From Selenomonas sp. (lineage in GTDB: Bacteria; Bacillota; Negativicutes; Selenomonadales; Selenomonadaceae): a DNA stretch of 64,000 bases. Every line of letters begins with the position of its first letter. The first letter of the stretch is position 1. Under the pieces are notes generated by a model that was not told the origin of the DNA, made no database searches, and was given only the letters and a program-made list of their open reading frames with translations. Location: the NCBI GenBank assembly GCA_018052705.1, contig JAGPMW010000004.1:1-64000 (forward strand), read 5' to 3'. Below, one piece after another: positions 54,774 to 62,799 of the stretch. Made by a program: the position numbers and the translations under genes.

Positions 54774-55793
54774 CTACTTTTTTTCGTACTGCGCCAGCTT
54801 TTTTTCCATCTGCCTGAGCTTCTTGCTCATCTCTGGCAGATGTTTCATCGCCGCCTGCATTCGCAGCCAGTCCGTATGTGGCTGAACCGGGAAGCCGGCA
54901 CAGAACACACCTTCCGGCATGTCACCAATAATCCCCGACCGAGCCGCATAGACTGAATTCGCACCAATGTGGATATGGCCAACGGTCCCGACCTGTCCGC
55001 CAAACGTGACATTGTTATCTACTATGGTCGAACCAGATATCCCTGTCTGGGCAACAATCAGGCAATTCGGACCGATCTTACAGTTATGACCAATATGCAC
55101 CAGATTATCGATCTTCGTTCCCTTCCCAATGACCGTAGACCCCATAGCGGCCCGATCAATACCGTCATGAGCACCAATCTCGACATCATCCTCAAGGACA
55201 ACATTACCAACCTGTGGCACCTTCGTATGAACGCCATCCTTCGTTGTAAAGCCAAAGCCATCCGAGCCAATAACCGCGGAGCTATGAATCACACAGCGTT
55301 TACCGACATGACAATGCTCACGAACGGTCGCATTAGAGTAGATGACTGAATCCGCCCCAATTTCCGCATACTGACCAATATAAGTATGCGGATACAATAC
55401 GACATTGCTCTCAATTACCGCATGATCATCCACCACCGCAAATGGCATGACGACAACATTTTCACCGAGTGACACATCCTTACCAATATGTGCCTTGTCG
55501 CTAATACCCTGTGGAAACTCCAATTTTGGTGTAAAGAGATTCAGCAGCTTTGCAAAAGCAGCCCGTGGTTCATCCACATAAAGCGCCGTCTTCGGAAAAT
55601 CCCCGATTCCTTCAGGCAGCATGACTGCCGCCGCCCTGCAGACCTTGGCTTCATCAATATGAGGATCCACCGCAAAGGTCAGGTCCTGCGGACCAGCACC
55701 GTCAAGATTGTCCAACCCATGTATTTCGACAGTGGCATCCCCAACAATCCGCCCACCGACAAATGCTGCAATTTCCTGCAAAGTCTTTTTCAT
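54774..55793 (-). CDS. lpxD: UDP-3-O-acyl-glucosamine N-acyltransferase LpxD
   Basis: LpxD adds the second acyl chain in lipid A synthesis (339 residues). The N-terminal uridine-binding domain (1-100) is followed by hexapeptide repeats, including AVVDDHAVIESNVVLYPHTYIG, with the catalytic His in VEIGAHDGIDRAAM-type and NLVHIGHNCKIG segments. A C-terminal helix (about 305-339) is rich in K and Q. It sits 16 bp after the OmpH-like lipoprotein gene, a usual ompH-lpxD arrangement. Confidence 0.95.
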   Translation of the reverse strand: MKKTLQEIAAFVGGRIVGDATVEIHGLDNLDGAGPQDLTFAVDPHIDEAKVCRAAAVMLPEGIGDFPKTALYVDEPRAAFAKLLNLFTPKLEFPQGISDKAHIGKDVSLGENVVVMPFAVVDDHAVIESNVVLYPHTYIGQYAEIGADSVIYSNATVREHCHVGKRCVIHSSAVIGSDGFGFTTKDGVHTKVPQVGNVVLEDDVEIGAHDGIDRAAMGSTVIGKGTKIDNLVHIGHNCKIGPNCLIVAQTGISGSTIVDNNVTFGGQVGTVGHIHIGANSVYAARSGIIGDMPEGVFCAGFPVQPHTDWLRMQAAMKHLPEMSKKLRQMEKKLAQYEKK

Positions 55794-55809
55794 ATCAATG
55801 CCCCAATCC

Positions 55810-56259
55810 TTACTGCAGCTGCTTGATTACATCATCCGTTACATCAACGGCTCCCGTAATCGCAATTGGCTGTTCCTTAGAGTTATTAACCACTGCGTCC
55901 AGCTTTTTGCTCTTAGCCACAGATCCCAGCGCCACATCCAGCTTCTGGCGGAGCTGCAAAGCATAGGACTGATTCAATCCCTGCAGTTTACGCTGTGCAT
56001 CCATCTGTGCCTTCTGTGCATCTTCCTGACTCATATTCGGGTTTTCCTTCATTTTTTGCTGCAAGTCCTGTTCAGCATTCGTCTGCTCTTCCTGCAGTTT
56101 CTGATTTCCCTCTTCAACCAGAGCTGAAATCTGTGGCGCCTCCTTAGAAACTCGGTCACCATCAATATAGCCAATCTTTGCCTGACCACAGCCACTCATA
56201 AGCATCATCGATGCAAAAGCCGCTGCCAGCAGCGCTGTTGATTTCTTTCGTAATTTCAT
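55810..56259 (-). CDS. OmpH/Skp-like lipoprotein
   Basis: This 149-residue protein has a lipoprotein signal peptide with the lipobox LMSGC (Cys 24), then GYIDGDRVSKEAPQI, the N-terminal strand and helix of the OmpH/Skp family, and a coiled-coil middle rich in Q, K and E. Skp holds unfolded outer-membrane proteins in the periplasm, but it is normally soluble; a lipid-anchored form is unusual. It is the last of three OmpH-like genes in a row and lies directly before lpxD. Confidence 0.85.
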   Translation of the reverse strand: MKLRKKSTALLAAAFASMMLMSGCGQAKIGYIDGDRVSKEAPQISALVEEGNQKLQEEQTNAEQDLQQKMKENPNMSQEDAQKAQMDAQRKLQGLNQSYALQLRQKLDVALGSVAKSKKLDAVVNNSKEQPIAITGAVDVTDDVIKQLQ

Positions 56260-56305
56260 ATTATGATTCGCTTCTTTCTATTTCCTTAGATTCTTCTTGC
56301 TGTTA

Positions 56306-57466
56306 TCAGCTTTGCGACGGACCGTCTGTCTGACCCGAAAGTGTCTTCATCTCTTGAACGAGTTCATCCGTCACATCAATTGTTTTTACCCCAACCGCGA
56401 TACTGGCCTTTGCCCGCAGCGGATCGACAGCTTCCAGATTTGGATCGAAACTCGACAAGGTCCGTGGATGGTCGACCAGGATCAGTGTGAAATGATGCAG
56501 TATGGCAATCTTAGCAGCCTTCCCGGCTACATCATTGAGAATATGCGCCTCCAAAGCCCCCAACGCCGCCCGTTTATCGGCCAGCTGCTGACGCTTTTCC
56601 AAGCGCTGCTGAATATTCCGGGCCGTTTCCATCTGGCGGGAAATCAGCTCGGTATTTCTGGCATCCGCATCCGACTGCTTTTGCACAGCAGCCGCTTCCT
56701 GCTGCACACGAGTCTGTGGCAGATTACCTCGCCACTTGGCCAGCTCCGGTCCCACTACAGACTGGACGTGCGCCGCAATATCCTGCTGGCGCTGACGATA
56801 CAACTCACGCTGACGTTCACCACGCTCCTGTTGCAACTGGCGGCGCTGCTGCTGCCAGGCTGCTTCCTCATCAGCAATAGCCTGCTTGGAATCAAGCGGA
56901 TTATGCATCGCTGCCTGATTATCCAAACGAATGTTGAGATTCAGAATGGCATTGAGATATTCCTCGTCAATGGCCTTGCTGCGGGTCTGGAACTCAGCCT
57001 CGGTCGCAGCCGTATAATCAGCACGGATCTTATTGGCCTTGCGCTCCAACTCGAGCCGGCCGCCAATAACATCATGTGCATTTTTCTGCCAGACGGCATC
57101 CTCAAACGGTTTCGGATCCATTGCAGGCGGACTGACCTGAAACAGATCAGACACATCCTGGGTCTCCAACTCAAGTGTGCGGCACTCCTCTTGCAGCTGC
57201 TTGAACTGCTGATAATCCGGATGCGCCTCAATAACCTGCTGCCAGTCAATCAGACCAGCATCCGCATCTACACTTGCAGAATTTACCGCAGGCTGTTTTC
57301 CCGCCACGAAATAGCGGATCAGCCCAGCACCAGCAGCCAGGAGGCATAGAGCCACTACAGTTCCAATCAGAAGCTCCTTGCGGCGCTTCGGTCCACGGCG
57401 GTCAGCCTTCCTCTCCGCCACGGAAACCGGAAGGGCAGACCGCTGATTCTTGTCCTGCTCTGTCAC
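56306..57466 (-). CDS. Large membrane-anchored OmpH-like coiled-coil protein
   Basis: The 386-residue product has a basic cytoplasmic N-terminus, one membrane helix (about 34-54) and a long periplasmic helical part (about 70-310) rich in Q, R, E and A. Two OmpH-like elements recur: LIDWQQVIEAHPDYQQ near 71, as in the N-terminal VDxxxVxxxHPxxQ pattern, and VDVTDELVQEM near the C-terminus, resembling the GxDITxxV ending. It is about twice the family length. The start is GTG with AGGAGAGG upstream. It is probably a chaperone or tether, but this is inferred. Confidence 0.7.
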   Translation of the reverse strand: MTEQDKNQRSALPVSVAERKADRRGPKRRKELLIGTVVALCLLAAGAGLIRYFVAGKQPAVNSASVDADAGLIDWQQVIEAHPDYQQFKQLQEECRTLELETQDVSDLFQVSPPAMDPKPFEDAVWQKNAHDVIGGRLELERKANKIRADYTAATEAEFQTRSKAIDEEYLNAILNLNIRLDNQAAMHNPLDSKQAIADEEAAWQQQRRQLQQERGERQRELYRQRQQDIAAHVQSVVGPELAKWRGNLPQTRVQQEAAAVQKQSDADARNTELISRQMETARNIQQRLEKRQQLADKRAALGALEAHILNDVAGKAAKIAILHHFTLILVDHPRTLSSFDPNLEAVDPLRAKASIAVGVKTIDVTDELVQEMKTLSGQTDGPSQS

Positions 57467-57489
57467 TGCTGTCCTCTCCTGTTAAAAGT

Positions 57490-57519
57490 AGTACCGAGCG
57501 CAACGAATGGCTCGGTACT
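57490..57519 (-). terminator. Hairpin upstream of the large OmpH-like gene
   Basis: AGTACCGAGC, a 10-nt loop and GCTCGGTACT form a 10-bp stem followed by ACTTTTAAC on the minus strand. It could be a weak terminator or attenuator. Confidence 0.4.
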
Positions 57520-57567
57520 GTAAGACTTATATAACCGTATCGGAACACTATGCACGCTATATCAGAC

Positions 57568-58032
57568 TTATTTGCTTACCTGTTTTACAACATCCTGCGT
57601 GATATCCGTGCCGCCATAGACGACAGCGCCTTTCTCCAGAACAACCGATAAGCCCTTCTGCTCAGCAACCTTCTTAACAGACTCCTCAACACTCTTCGTG
57701 ATTGGCTCCATCAGTTCCTGATTCTTCTGCTGCAGACGCTGCTGTGTCTGCGTATAATAATCGCGTTTCTCCTGATCATTCATATTAGCCGATTTCGATT
57801 CAAACTCTTTCTGAGCATCCTGGACTGCCGTCTGCATTTCTGAGCTGGCTGCCTGAACCTGCGGGTGCTGGCTCATAATCTGATTATAGTCAACCACGCC
57901 GACGTTAGAGCTGGCAGCACTAGCCAGCCCCGATCCGGACTGCGTCAGTGCCAAAGCTACCACCGAACCGACAAATACGAGTGCGATCAGCACGCTGATA
58001 ATCTTAACCTGTTTTTTCTGTAATTTGACCAT
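57568..58032 (-). CDS. OmpH/Skp-like membrane-anchored periplasmic chaperone
   Basis: This 154-residue OmpH-family protein has one N-terminal hydrophobic segment (about 10-31) that may be an anchor or an uncleaved signal. NVGVVDYNQIMSQHPQVQ begins the mature domain, with a coiled coil rich in Q, E and K (about 60-120) and the family ending VVYGGTDITQDVVKQV. It is the classic Skp-like member of the three. The ATG at 58032 has GGAG 8 nt upstream, and the open frame upstream of it is not supported. Confidence 0.88.
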   Translation of the reverse strand: MVKLQKKQVKIISVLIALVFVGSVVALALTQSGSGLASAASSNVGVVDYNQIMSQHPQVQAASSEMQTAVQDAQKEFESKSANMNDQEKRDYYTQTQQRLQQKNQELMEPITKSVEESVKKVAEQKGLSVVLEKGAVVYGGTDITQDVVKQVSK

Positions 58033-58177
58033 TTTAATTACTCCTTTTCCCTCTCGGGCTTTATGGTTAATTATTCCTGACATGGTCAGTTACAAAACTG
58101 CCATACACGAACACCATTATAACAAACTCTTATTTCTTATTCAAGCAGATTCAGTCAAAATTCATTGTCCAAATCTA

Positions 58178-59467
58178 CTAAAAATCACCAATAATCCGCA
58201 GCCAGCTCTGCTCACGATCCATCACATACTCGAGACTCAGGAAGTCATGCATTTTATAACGCAGGCCAGCCTCCCCCAGATGATCAGCAACGCGATACTC
58301 ATAACGCAGCTGCCATCGTGATGCCAGTTGCTGCCAGCCGCCAAACACAAATCGTTTCTGCCGGACATCATAACGCAACTGCCCATGGAAACGCGAATTC
58401 AGCCGTCGATCCAGACCCAGCTGCCAATCCCAATTCATCTGCTGCGGCATAACATCCGACAATAAAAAGAACTCATCCTGCCCACTCAGCATCCTGCCTG
58501 CATGAACCCGGAACAGCAGATTATCATCAGCATCATGATGTGTAGTTCCTCTGCGGCCAATATCCTGCCAGCCGGTCAGCCGCAGGCGGTAACGGCTGCT
58601 GTTCGATCGGCTCATCAAACGCAGCTGCTCTGCGGCCTGGATATCTACCACAGTCTTCATGTGCAGTGTTCGAAAATCAGACAGGCCATCGAGTTCCTGA
58701 CGAATATCGTTTTCCAGCTCTGCCTGATGCCGCTGGACAAACGCTACAGGGACCCCCACCAGATCATCAACTTTATTCTGAGCCAGCTCGCGATGCCCTA
58801 GCAAAGTAAAATTGGGAATGGTATCCGAACGCATTGATAAATCCACGGTTCGGACGACTGGCAGCTTCGGATAGACCACCAGCATCACACTGGCCTGTTT
58901 ATCCGGCTGCAGCTCAAAATCAGCCCGGAACTCGGGCAGATGCGCCGCCAAATAATCATTCAGATGATGCTTGAGTACCCCATTGGTCCAATCCGATGCC
59001 GCCGTCGGCAGCCCAATCAACGCATCATCAAATACCTGATCAACCCCGGCCAGATCCTGACGCACGAGCCGCTCAATCCGTGGTGGCATGCCTTCAACGG
59101 TTGTTTTAACTTTTACCGTTCGAATGACATCTGACCAGGGCAGTAATTGCACCTGCACCAGCGTATGTTCAGCCGGCACGATGGACACCCGCTCGACGGT
59201 ATAACCGACCAGCACTTTGTCGAATACTTCCCGGATCAGCTGTTCATCTGCCGCACAGGTCCCAGCAACGGCCGACACTTCCCGACCAGATATCAGCTGG
59301 TCGGCTATCGTCCCCACACTGCGATTCATGCGATCGCGCACAATCGGTGGCAGACTATGTTCGGCTGTCACCTCAGCATCTACTGACTCGACCCGTACGC
59401 CCGCCTCCGCCAGGGCAGCCGGCCCCAGCAGCATCGCTGCCAGTACCAGGCAAAGCAGCGTCTTCAT
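58178..59467 (-). CDS. Secreted protein with POTRA-like part and small C-terminal barrel-like region
   Basis: The 429-residue protein begins with a signal peptide (cut near LAEA, residue 22). Residues about 25-290 look like two or three alpha/beta POTRA-type modules: IREVFDKVLVGYTVERVSIVP and VKTTVEGMPPRIERLVRQDL are examples. The last 130 residues alternate polar and hydrophobic strands and end in a terminal Phe (LRIIGDF), as outer-membrane barrels do. It lies directly after bamA. No family was recognised. A start at 59467 is chosen because it begins a clean signal peptide; the RBS spacing is long. Confidence 0.6.
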   Translation of the reverse strand: MKTLLCLVLAAMLLGPAALAEAGVRVESVDAEVTAEHSLPPIVRDRMNRSVGTIADQLISGREVSAVAGTCAADEQLIREVFDKVLVGYTVERVSIVPAEHTLVQVQLLPWSDVIRTVKVKTTVEGMPPRIERLVRQDLAGVDQVFDDALIGLPTAASDWTNGVLKHHLNDYLAAHLPEFRADFELQPDKQASVMLVVYPKLPVVRTVDLSMRSDTIPNFTLLGHRELAQNKVDDLVGVPVAFVQRHQAELENDIRQELDGLSDFRTLHMKTVVDIQAAEQLRLMSRSNSSRYRLRLTGWQDIGRRGTTHHDADDNLLFRVHAGRMLSGQDEFFLLSDVMPQQMNWDWQLGLDRRLNSRFHGQLRYDVRQKRFVFGGWQQLASRWQLRYEYRVADHLGEAGLRYKMHDFLSLEYVMDREQSWLRIIGDF

Positions 59468-59503
59468 ACGGCTGCACACTTCCTTTCCTAAAAAAGGCTG
59501 CAA

Positions 59504-61399
59504 TCAGAACGAACCACCAACTGTAAAGTGTACACGCCCGCCATCACTGCCACGGCCATAATCAAGGCGCAATGGTCCAAGTGGCGTAGTCAACGCCAAG
59601 CCAATGCCGACACTGCCATGGATATTCTCCGGCGTATAGCCATCAGACCAGGCTGCGCCCCAGTCCGTAAAGAGAGCTCCCTGCACTTTGCTGACAATAG
59701 GGAAACGGTATTCCAGCGTAGCCAGTGCCATACGGTCGCCACGGAACTGATCCTCACGATAGCCGCGCAGGCTGCTCTGACCGCCTACTTTATATTGGTT
59801 AAACTCCGAAATATGCCCCCAGCCGACACCATACTGGCCGCGCAGTGCGAGGACCTGGGCATGACCGACCTTATGATAGCGCTGATCCTCGATCGTCAGT
59901 TTCTGGAAATTGAAATCGCCGCCGGCACCGGCTACCTCGCCAGATAAGCTGACCCGGCCGCCCTGCGTCGGATTATAGATATTGTCGCGGCTATCCGTGA
60001 CATGCTCGAGCGTGATGCTGCGGGTCGTACCAAAGTTCTTATTGAGCCAGGCTGTATCCGTGCTGCGATCTGTCGGGTTGGAATTACCATCGCTCTCATG
60101 CTTGACATACTCATCTTTACGATTGCGCAGCGTAACATAATTCGTTGAATACTCGCTGACCGGACGTCCGAGCGTTACTTCCCCGCCAGCATATTTGCGC
60201 ATATACGTTTCTTTCAAACTTCCGTTGGTATCATAGTCATCATACTCGTAGGTACGGTTATAGACGCGAACTGTGCCTACCGTTTCCTTGCTGTCAATCC
60301 AGGGATGACGATAGGACAACGAGTAACCATGGGCATCCGAATCACTGCCGCTCTTTTCATAGGTCAGACTTACAGCATCACCTGTGCCGCGGAAATTCGT
60401 ATCGCCAATGCTCACCATGCCGATAATGCCATCTTCCGAGCTGTAACCAGCTCCGATTCCAAAAGAACCCGTACGCTTCTCTTTGACATCAAGTTCCATA
60501 ACCACGGCATTCGGATTCACACCCGGATTCATTTTGATATTGACATCTTCAAAGAAACCGAGATTATAGACGCGCTGCATACTGCGGCGCGCCTTCTTGG
60601 AATTGAACGGCTCACCGGGTTTCTGCCGCATCTCGCGCAAAATGACATGATCCTTGGTCTTGGTATTCCCTTTGACCTTATAGCCCTCAAGGACACCTTC
60701 ATTAACCTTAAGTTTCAAATTACCAGCTCGGTCTATATCCATATCAGTGACCTTCGCGAGAATATAGCCATCCTTGCGATACTGATCCTGAATTGCCTGC
60801 ACATTCTGCTGCAGGACACGGCTATTGAGAATTTCGCCTGGTTTGACCGTCATCAGCCCACTGAGCGTCTCGTTTGACTCAACGGTATTGCCTTCAATCT
60901 TCACACTGGCAAGAATTGGGTTCTCCAGTACATGATAGGTGATAATGACACCTTCCGGCACTTTCTTAAATGTCGGATATAAGTCATAGAAATAGCCCTC
61001 ATTGTATATTGCGTCACGATCCTTGGACAGTCCTTTGTAGGTAAACATATCACCAGTACGCATCGAGATTGCCGCTTTGGCCGTTGACTCGGTCAGTGCG
61101 GTTGTTCCCTCAAACAGCGTATCAACAATAGTCTGCCCTTCATATTGCCTGCTGCCGTCTTCGAGTGCCTTATCTTCAGGACGATTCTTAGCCCACTCTT
61201 GTGTACGCTTATCAACCTTAGCCGCCGCAGCATCTGTCTGCGTTGCATTTGGGCTCGAAGCGGACGTGACTGCACCCGCTGTATTTGTAGCTGATGGCGC
61301 CTCCACACTGGCAGCGGCATAAGATATCCCCGGCACTACAGCAAAACTGGCAGCCAGTGCCACAGCATAAGCAAGGAATCGTTCATTTTTTCTCTTCAA
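59504..61399 (-). CDS. bamA: Outer-membrane protein assembly factor BamA
   Basis: BamA inserts beta-barrel proteins into the outer membrane (631 residues, against about 800 in E. coli). A signal peptide (1-29) and an A, S and T-rich linker precede about three POTRA domains (roughly 70-305), fewer than the five of E. coli. The Omp85 barrel follows (about 310-631), with SLRGYREDQFRGD as the conserved RGF/Y loop and a C-terminal Phe. The start is TTG with GGAGG 8 nt upstream. It lies between the membrane-anchored unknown and the barrel-like gene. Confidence 0.94.
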   Translation of the reverse strand: MKRKNERFLAYAVALAASFAVVPGISYAAASVEAPSATNTAGAVTSASSPNATQTDAAAAKVDKRTQEWAKNRPEDKALEDGSRQYEGQTIVDTLFEGTTALTESTAKAAISMRTGDMFTYKGLSKDRDAIYNEGYFYDLYPTFKKVPEGVIITYHVLENPILASVKIEGNTVESNETLSGLMTVKPGEILNSRVLQQNVQAIQDQYRKDGYILAKVTDMDIDRAGNLKLKVNEGVLEGYKVKGNTKTKDHVILREMRQKPGEPFNSKKARRSMQRVYNLGFFEDVNIKMNPGVNPNAVVMELDVKEKRTGSFGIGAGYSSEDGIIGMVSIGDTNFRGTGDAVSLTYEKSGSDSDAHGYSLSYRHPWIDSKETVGTVRVYNRTYEYDDYDTNGSLKETYMRKYAGGEVTLGRPVSEYSTNYVTLRNRKDEYVKHESDGNSNPTDRSTDTAWLNKNFGTTRSITLEHVTDSRDNIYNPTQGGRVSLSGEVAGAGGDFNFQKLTIEDQRYHKVGHAQVLALRGQYGVGWGHISEFNQYKVGGQSSLRGYREDQFRGDRMALATLEYRFPIVSKVQGALFTDWGAAWSDGYTPENIHGSVGIGLALTTPLGPLRLDYGRGSDGGRVHFTVGGSF

Positions 61400-61428
61400 A
61401 GGTCAAACCTCCTAATTGATTACTTCCG

Positions 61429-61989
61429 TTATTGCCGCAGGATCTTTCCTGCAGACTGCATTAGTTTCTGTGTCGCGGGAGTTGGTGGAGTCGGTACAGG
61501 CGTCACAGCAGGCTGAGCAGCCGAAACATGTGGCAGCACTGCTGATGATTCCGGTACTGTGATCAGCGTCGCCGGCTGTGAAGCCGGCAGCGCTGATGCT
61601 GACGCTGATGTTTTAGTATCCGGCTGCGCTTGCTGTACAGAAGGTCCAGTTGCCCGTGGAGGGGAGGATTCTTCTACCGGATTGTGGCTCCCCGCTAAGA
61701 CCGGCTCATTGGCAGTGACCGGGACATCCGGCCGCTGCCAATGCTGCCAGAACAGCCAGCCGCCAGCAGCAATGAACAATGCCAGAACTGCTGGCACCAG
61801 CCGAAGCCACCAGCATCTAAACCATCTTCCACGCGGCGATTCCTGCACCTTTGACAGTTCCGCCCTGGCCAGCATAAGCTTCAAATCGCCCTGAACATCA
61901 TTTTCATGATCCAGCAGGTGTTCCGCCTGTCCAAGCCAGTCCCGGGCTGCCCGAATATGATTTTTTTGCGTTTTACGCCGGTCTGCCAC
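61429..61989 (-). CDS. Single-pass membrane protein with Pro/Ala/Ser-rich tail, unknown function
   Basis: This 186-residue protein has a cytoplasmic N-terminal domain (1-55, charged and helical, DWLGQAEHLLDHENDV), a Trp- and Leu-rich membrane helix (about 60-82), and a long outside tail (about 85-186) rich in P, A, S, T and V without clear structure. The start is GTG with a GGGGGGA site. It lies between the sigma factor and bamA. The layout resembles anti-sigma factors, but no anti-sigma motif was recognised. The tail could span the periplasm or bind peptidoglycan. Confidence 0.6.
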   Translation of the reverse strand: MADRRKTQKNHIRAARDWLGQAEHLLDHENDVQGDLKLMLARAELSKVQESPRGRWFRCWWLRLVPAVLALFIAAGGWLFWQHWQRPDVPVTANEPVLAGSHNPVEESSPPRATGPSVQQAQPDTKTSASASALPASQPATLITVPESSAVLPHVSAAQPAVTPVPTPPTPATQKLMQSAGKILRQ

Positions 61990-62149
61990 AGCGATCCCCC
62001 CTGTCTTCTAATCCCAATCGTCATGAAACTATATTCCAGAATGACTATCTGTTTCTTACCTGCCATATTACGCGATTATAGAGAATTAACAGCGATTATT
62101 TTTGTTTCACTGCTATTTTCATGTTCATATCACTATTTTACTCTTATTA

Positions 62150-62782
62150 TCACCAATGCTGTATAAACCGCGATAGCATTCCCCGTACCCGGCGGATGCC
62201 GCTTTTCTGCAGCCGATAGATATGGGAAGTGCTGAGTTGCAAGCCATCCGCTACATCAGTTGCCGTCTCGCTTTGTATATAGATACTTTCAAGAACTGCT
62301 TTTTCTTTAAGCGGCAGCCTGTCCATCGCCTGTCGTACGCGGGTCATCAGCTCATGGTCCTCAGCCTGCTCAGCCACGGATGGTGCTGTATCGATCAAGT
62401 TTTCCTTTAACGTCATACCGCCAGCAATGACTGCAGCATCCATACAAGCAACATCGACCACGCCTTCCTTCCTCAGAAAGTTCAGCATCCGTCCGCGAAT
62501 GCGATGTACAGAAAACAAGCTGAATGCCACCCCTCGGCCCGGATCATAATGCTCTACAGCTTCAATCAGACCGATAGTTCCTTCCTGCACAATATCCATG
62601 ATATTCTGCAGCCCCCGATAAGGCAGCGCCTGTTTGAACACCAGCGGCTGATAAGACTCGATAAGTATCCGTCTGGCCTCTTCATCCCCGGTCTGTTTAT
62701 ATGCCTGCCATAGCCGTTGCTCCTGTTCCGGCTCCAATAGTTTTACCCGGCTGAGCTCAGCTACATATTGCTCAAAACGCAT
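62150..62782 (-). CDS. Sigma-70 family RNA polymerase sigma factor
   Basis: The 210-residue sigma factor has region 2 (about 40-110, with DIVQEGTIGLIEAVEHYDPGRG and FSLFSVHRIRGRML) and region 4 (about 145-205, RLPLKEKAVLESIYIQ and the helix-turn-helix DVADGLQLSTSHIYRLQK). It resembles the SigH/FliA/SigF-type factors rather than primary or ECF sigmas, as region 3 is short. It stands between tamB and bamA, so control of outer-membrane genes is a reasonable inference. It has a clear ATG start 17 bp after tamB. Confidence 0.85.
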   Translation of the reverse strand: MRFEQYVAELSRVKLLEPEQEQRLWQAYKQTGDEEARRILIESYQPLVFKQALPYRGLQNIMDIVQEGTIGLIEAVEHYDPGRGVAFSLFSVHRIRGRMLNFLRKEGVVDVACMDAAVIAGGMTLKENLIDTAPSVAEQAEDHELMTRVRQAMDRLPLKEKAVLESIYIQSETATDVADGLQLSTSHIYRLQKSGIRRVRGMLSRFIQHW

Positions 62783-62799
62783 TCTGCCCTCCTTCTTAA

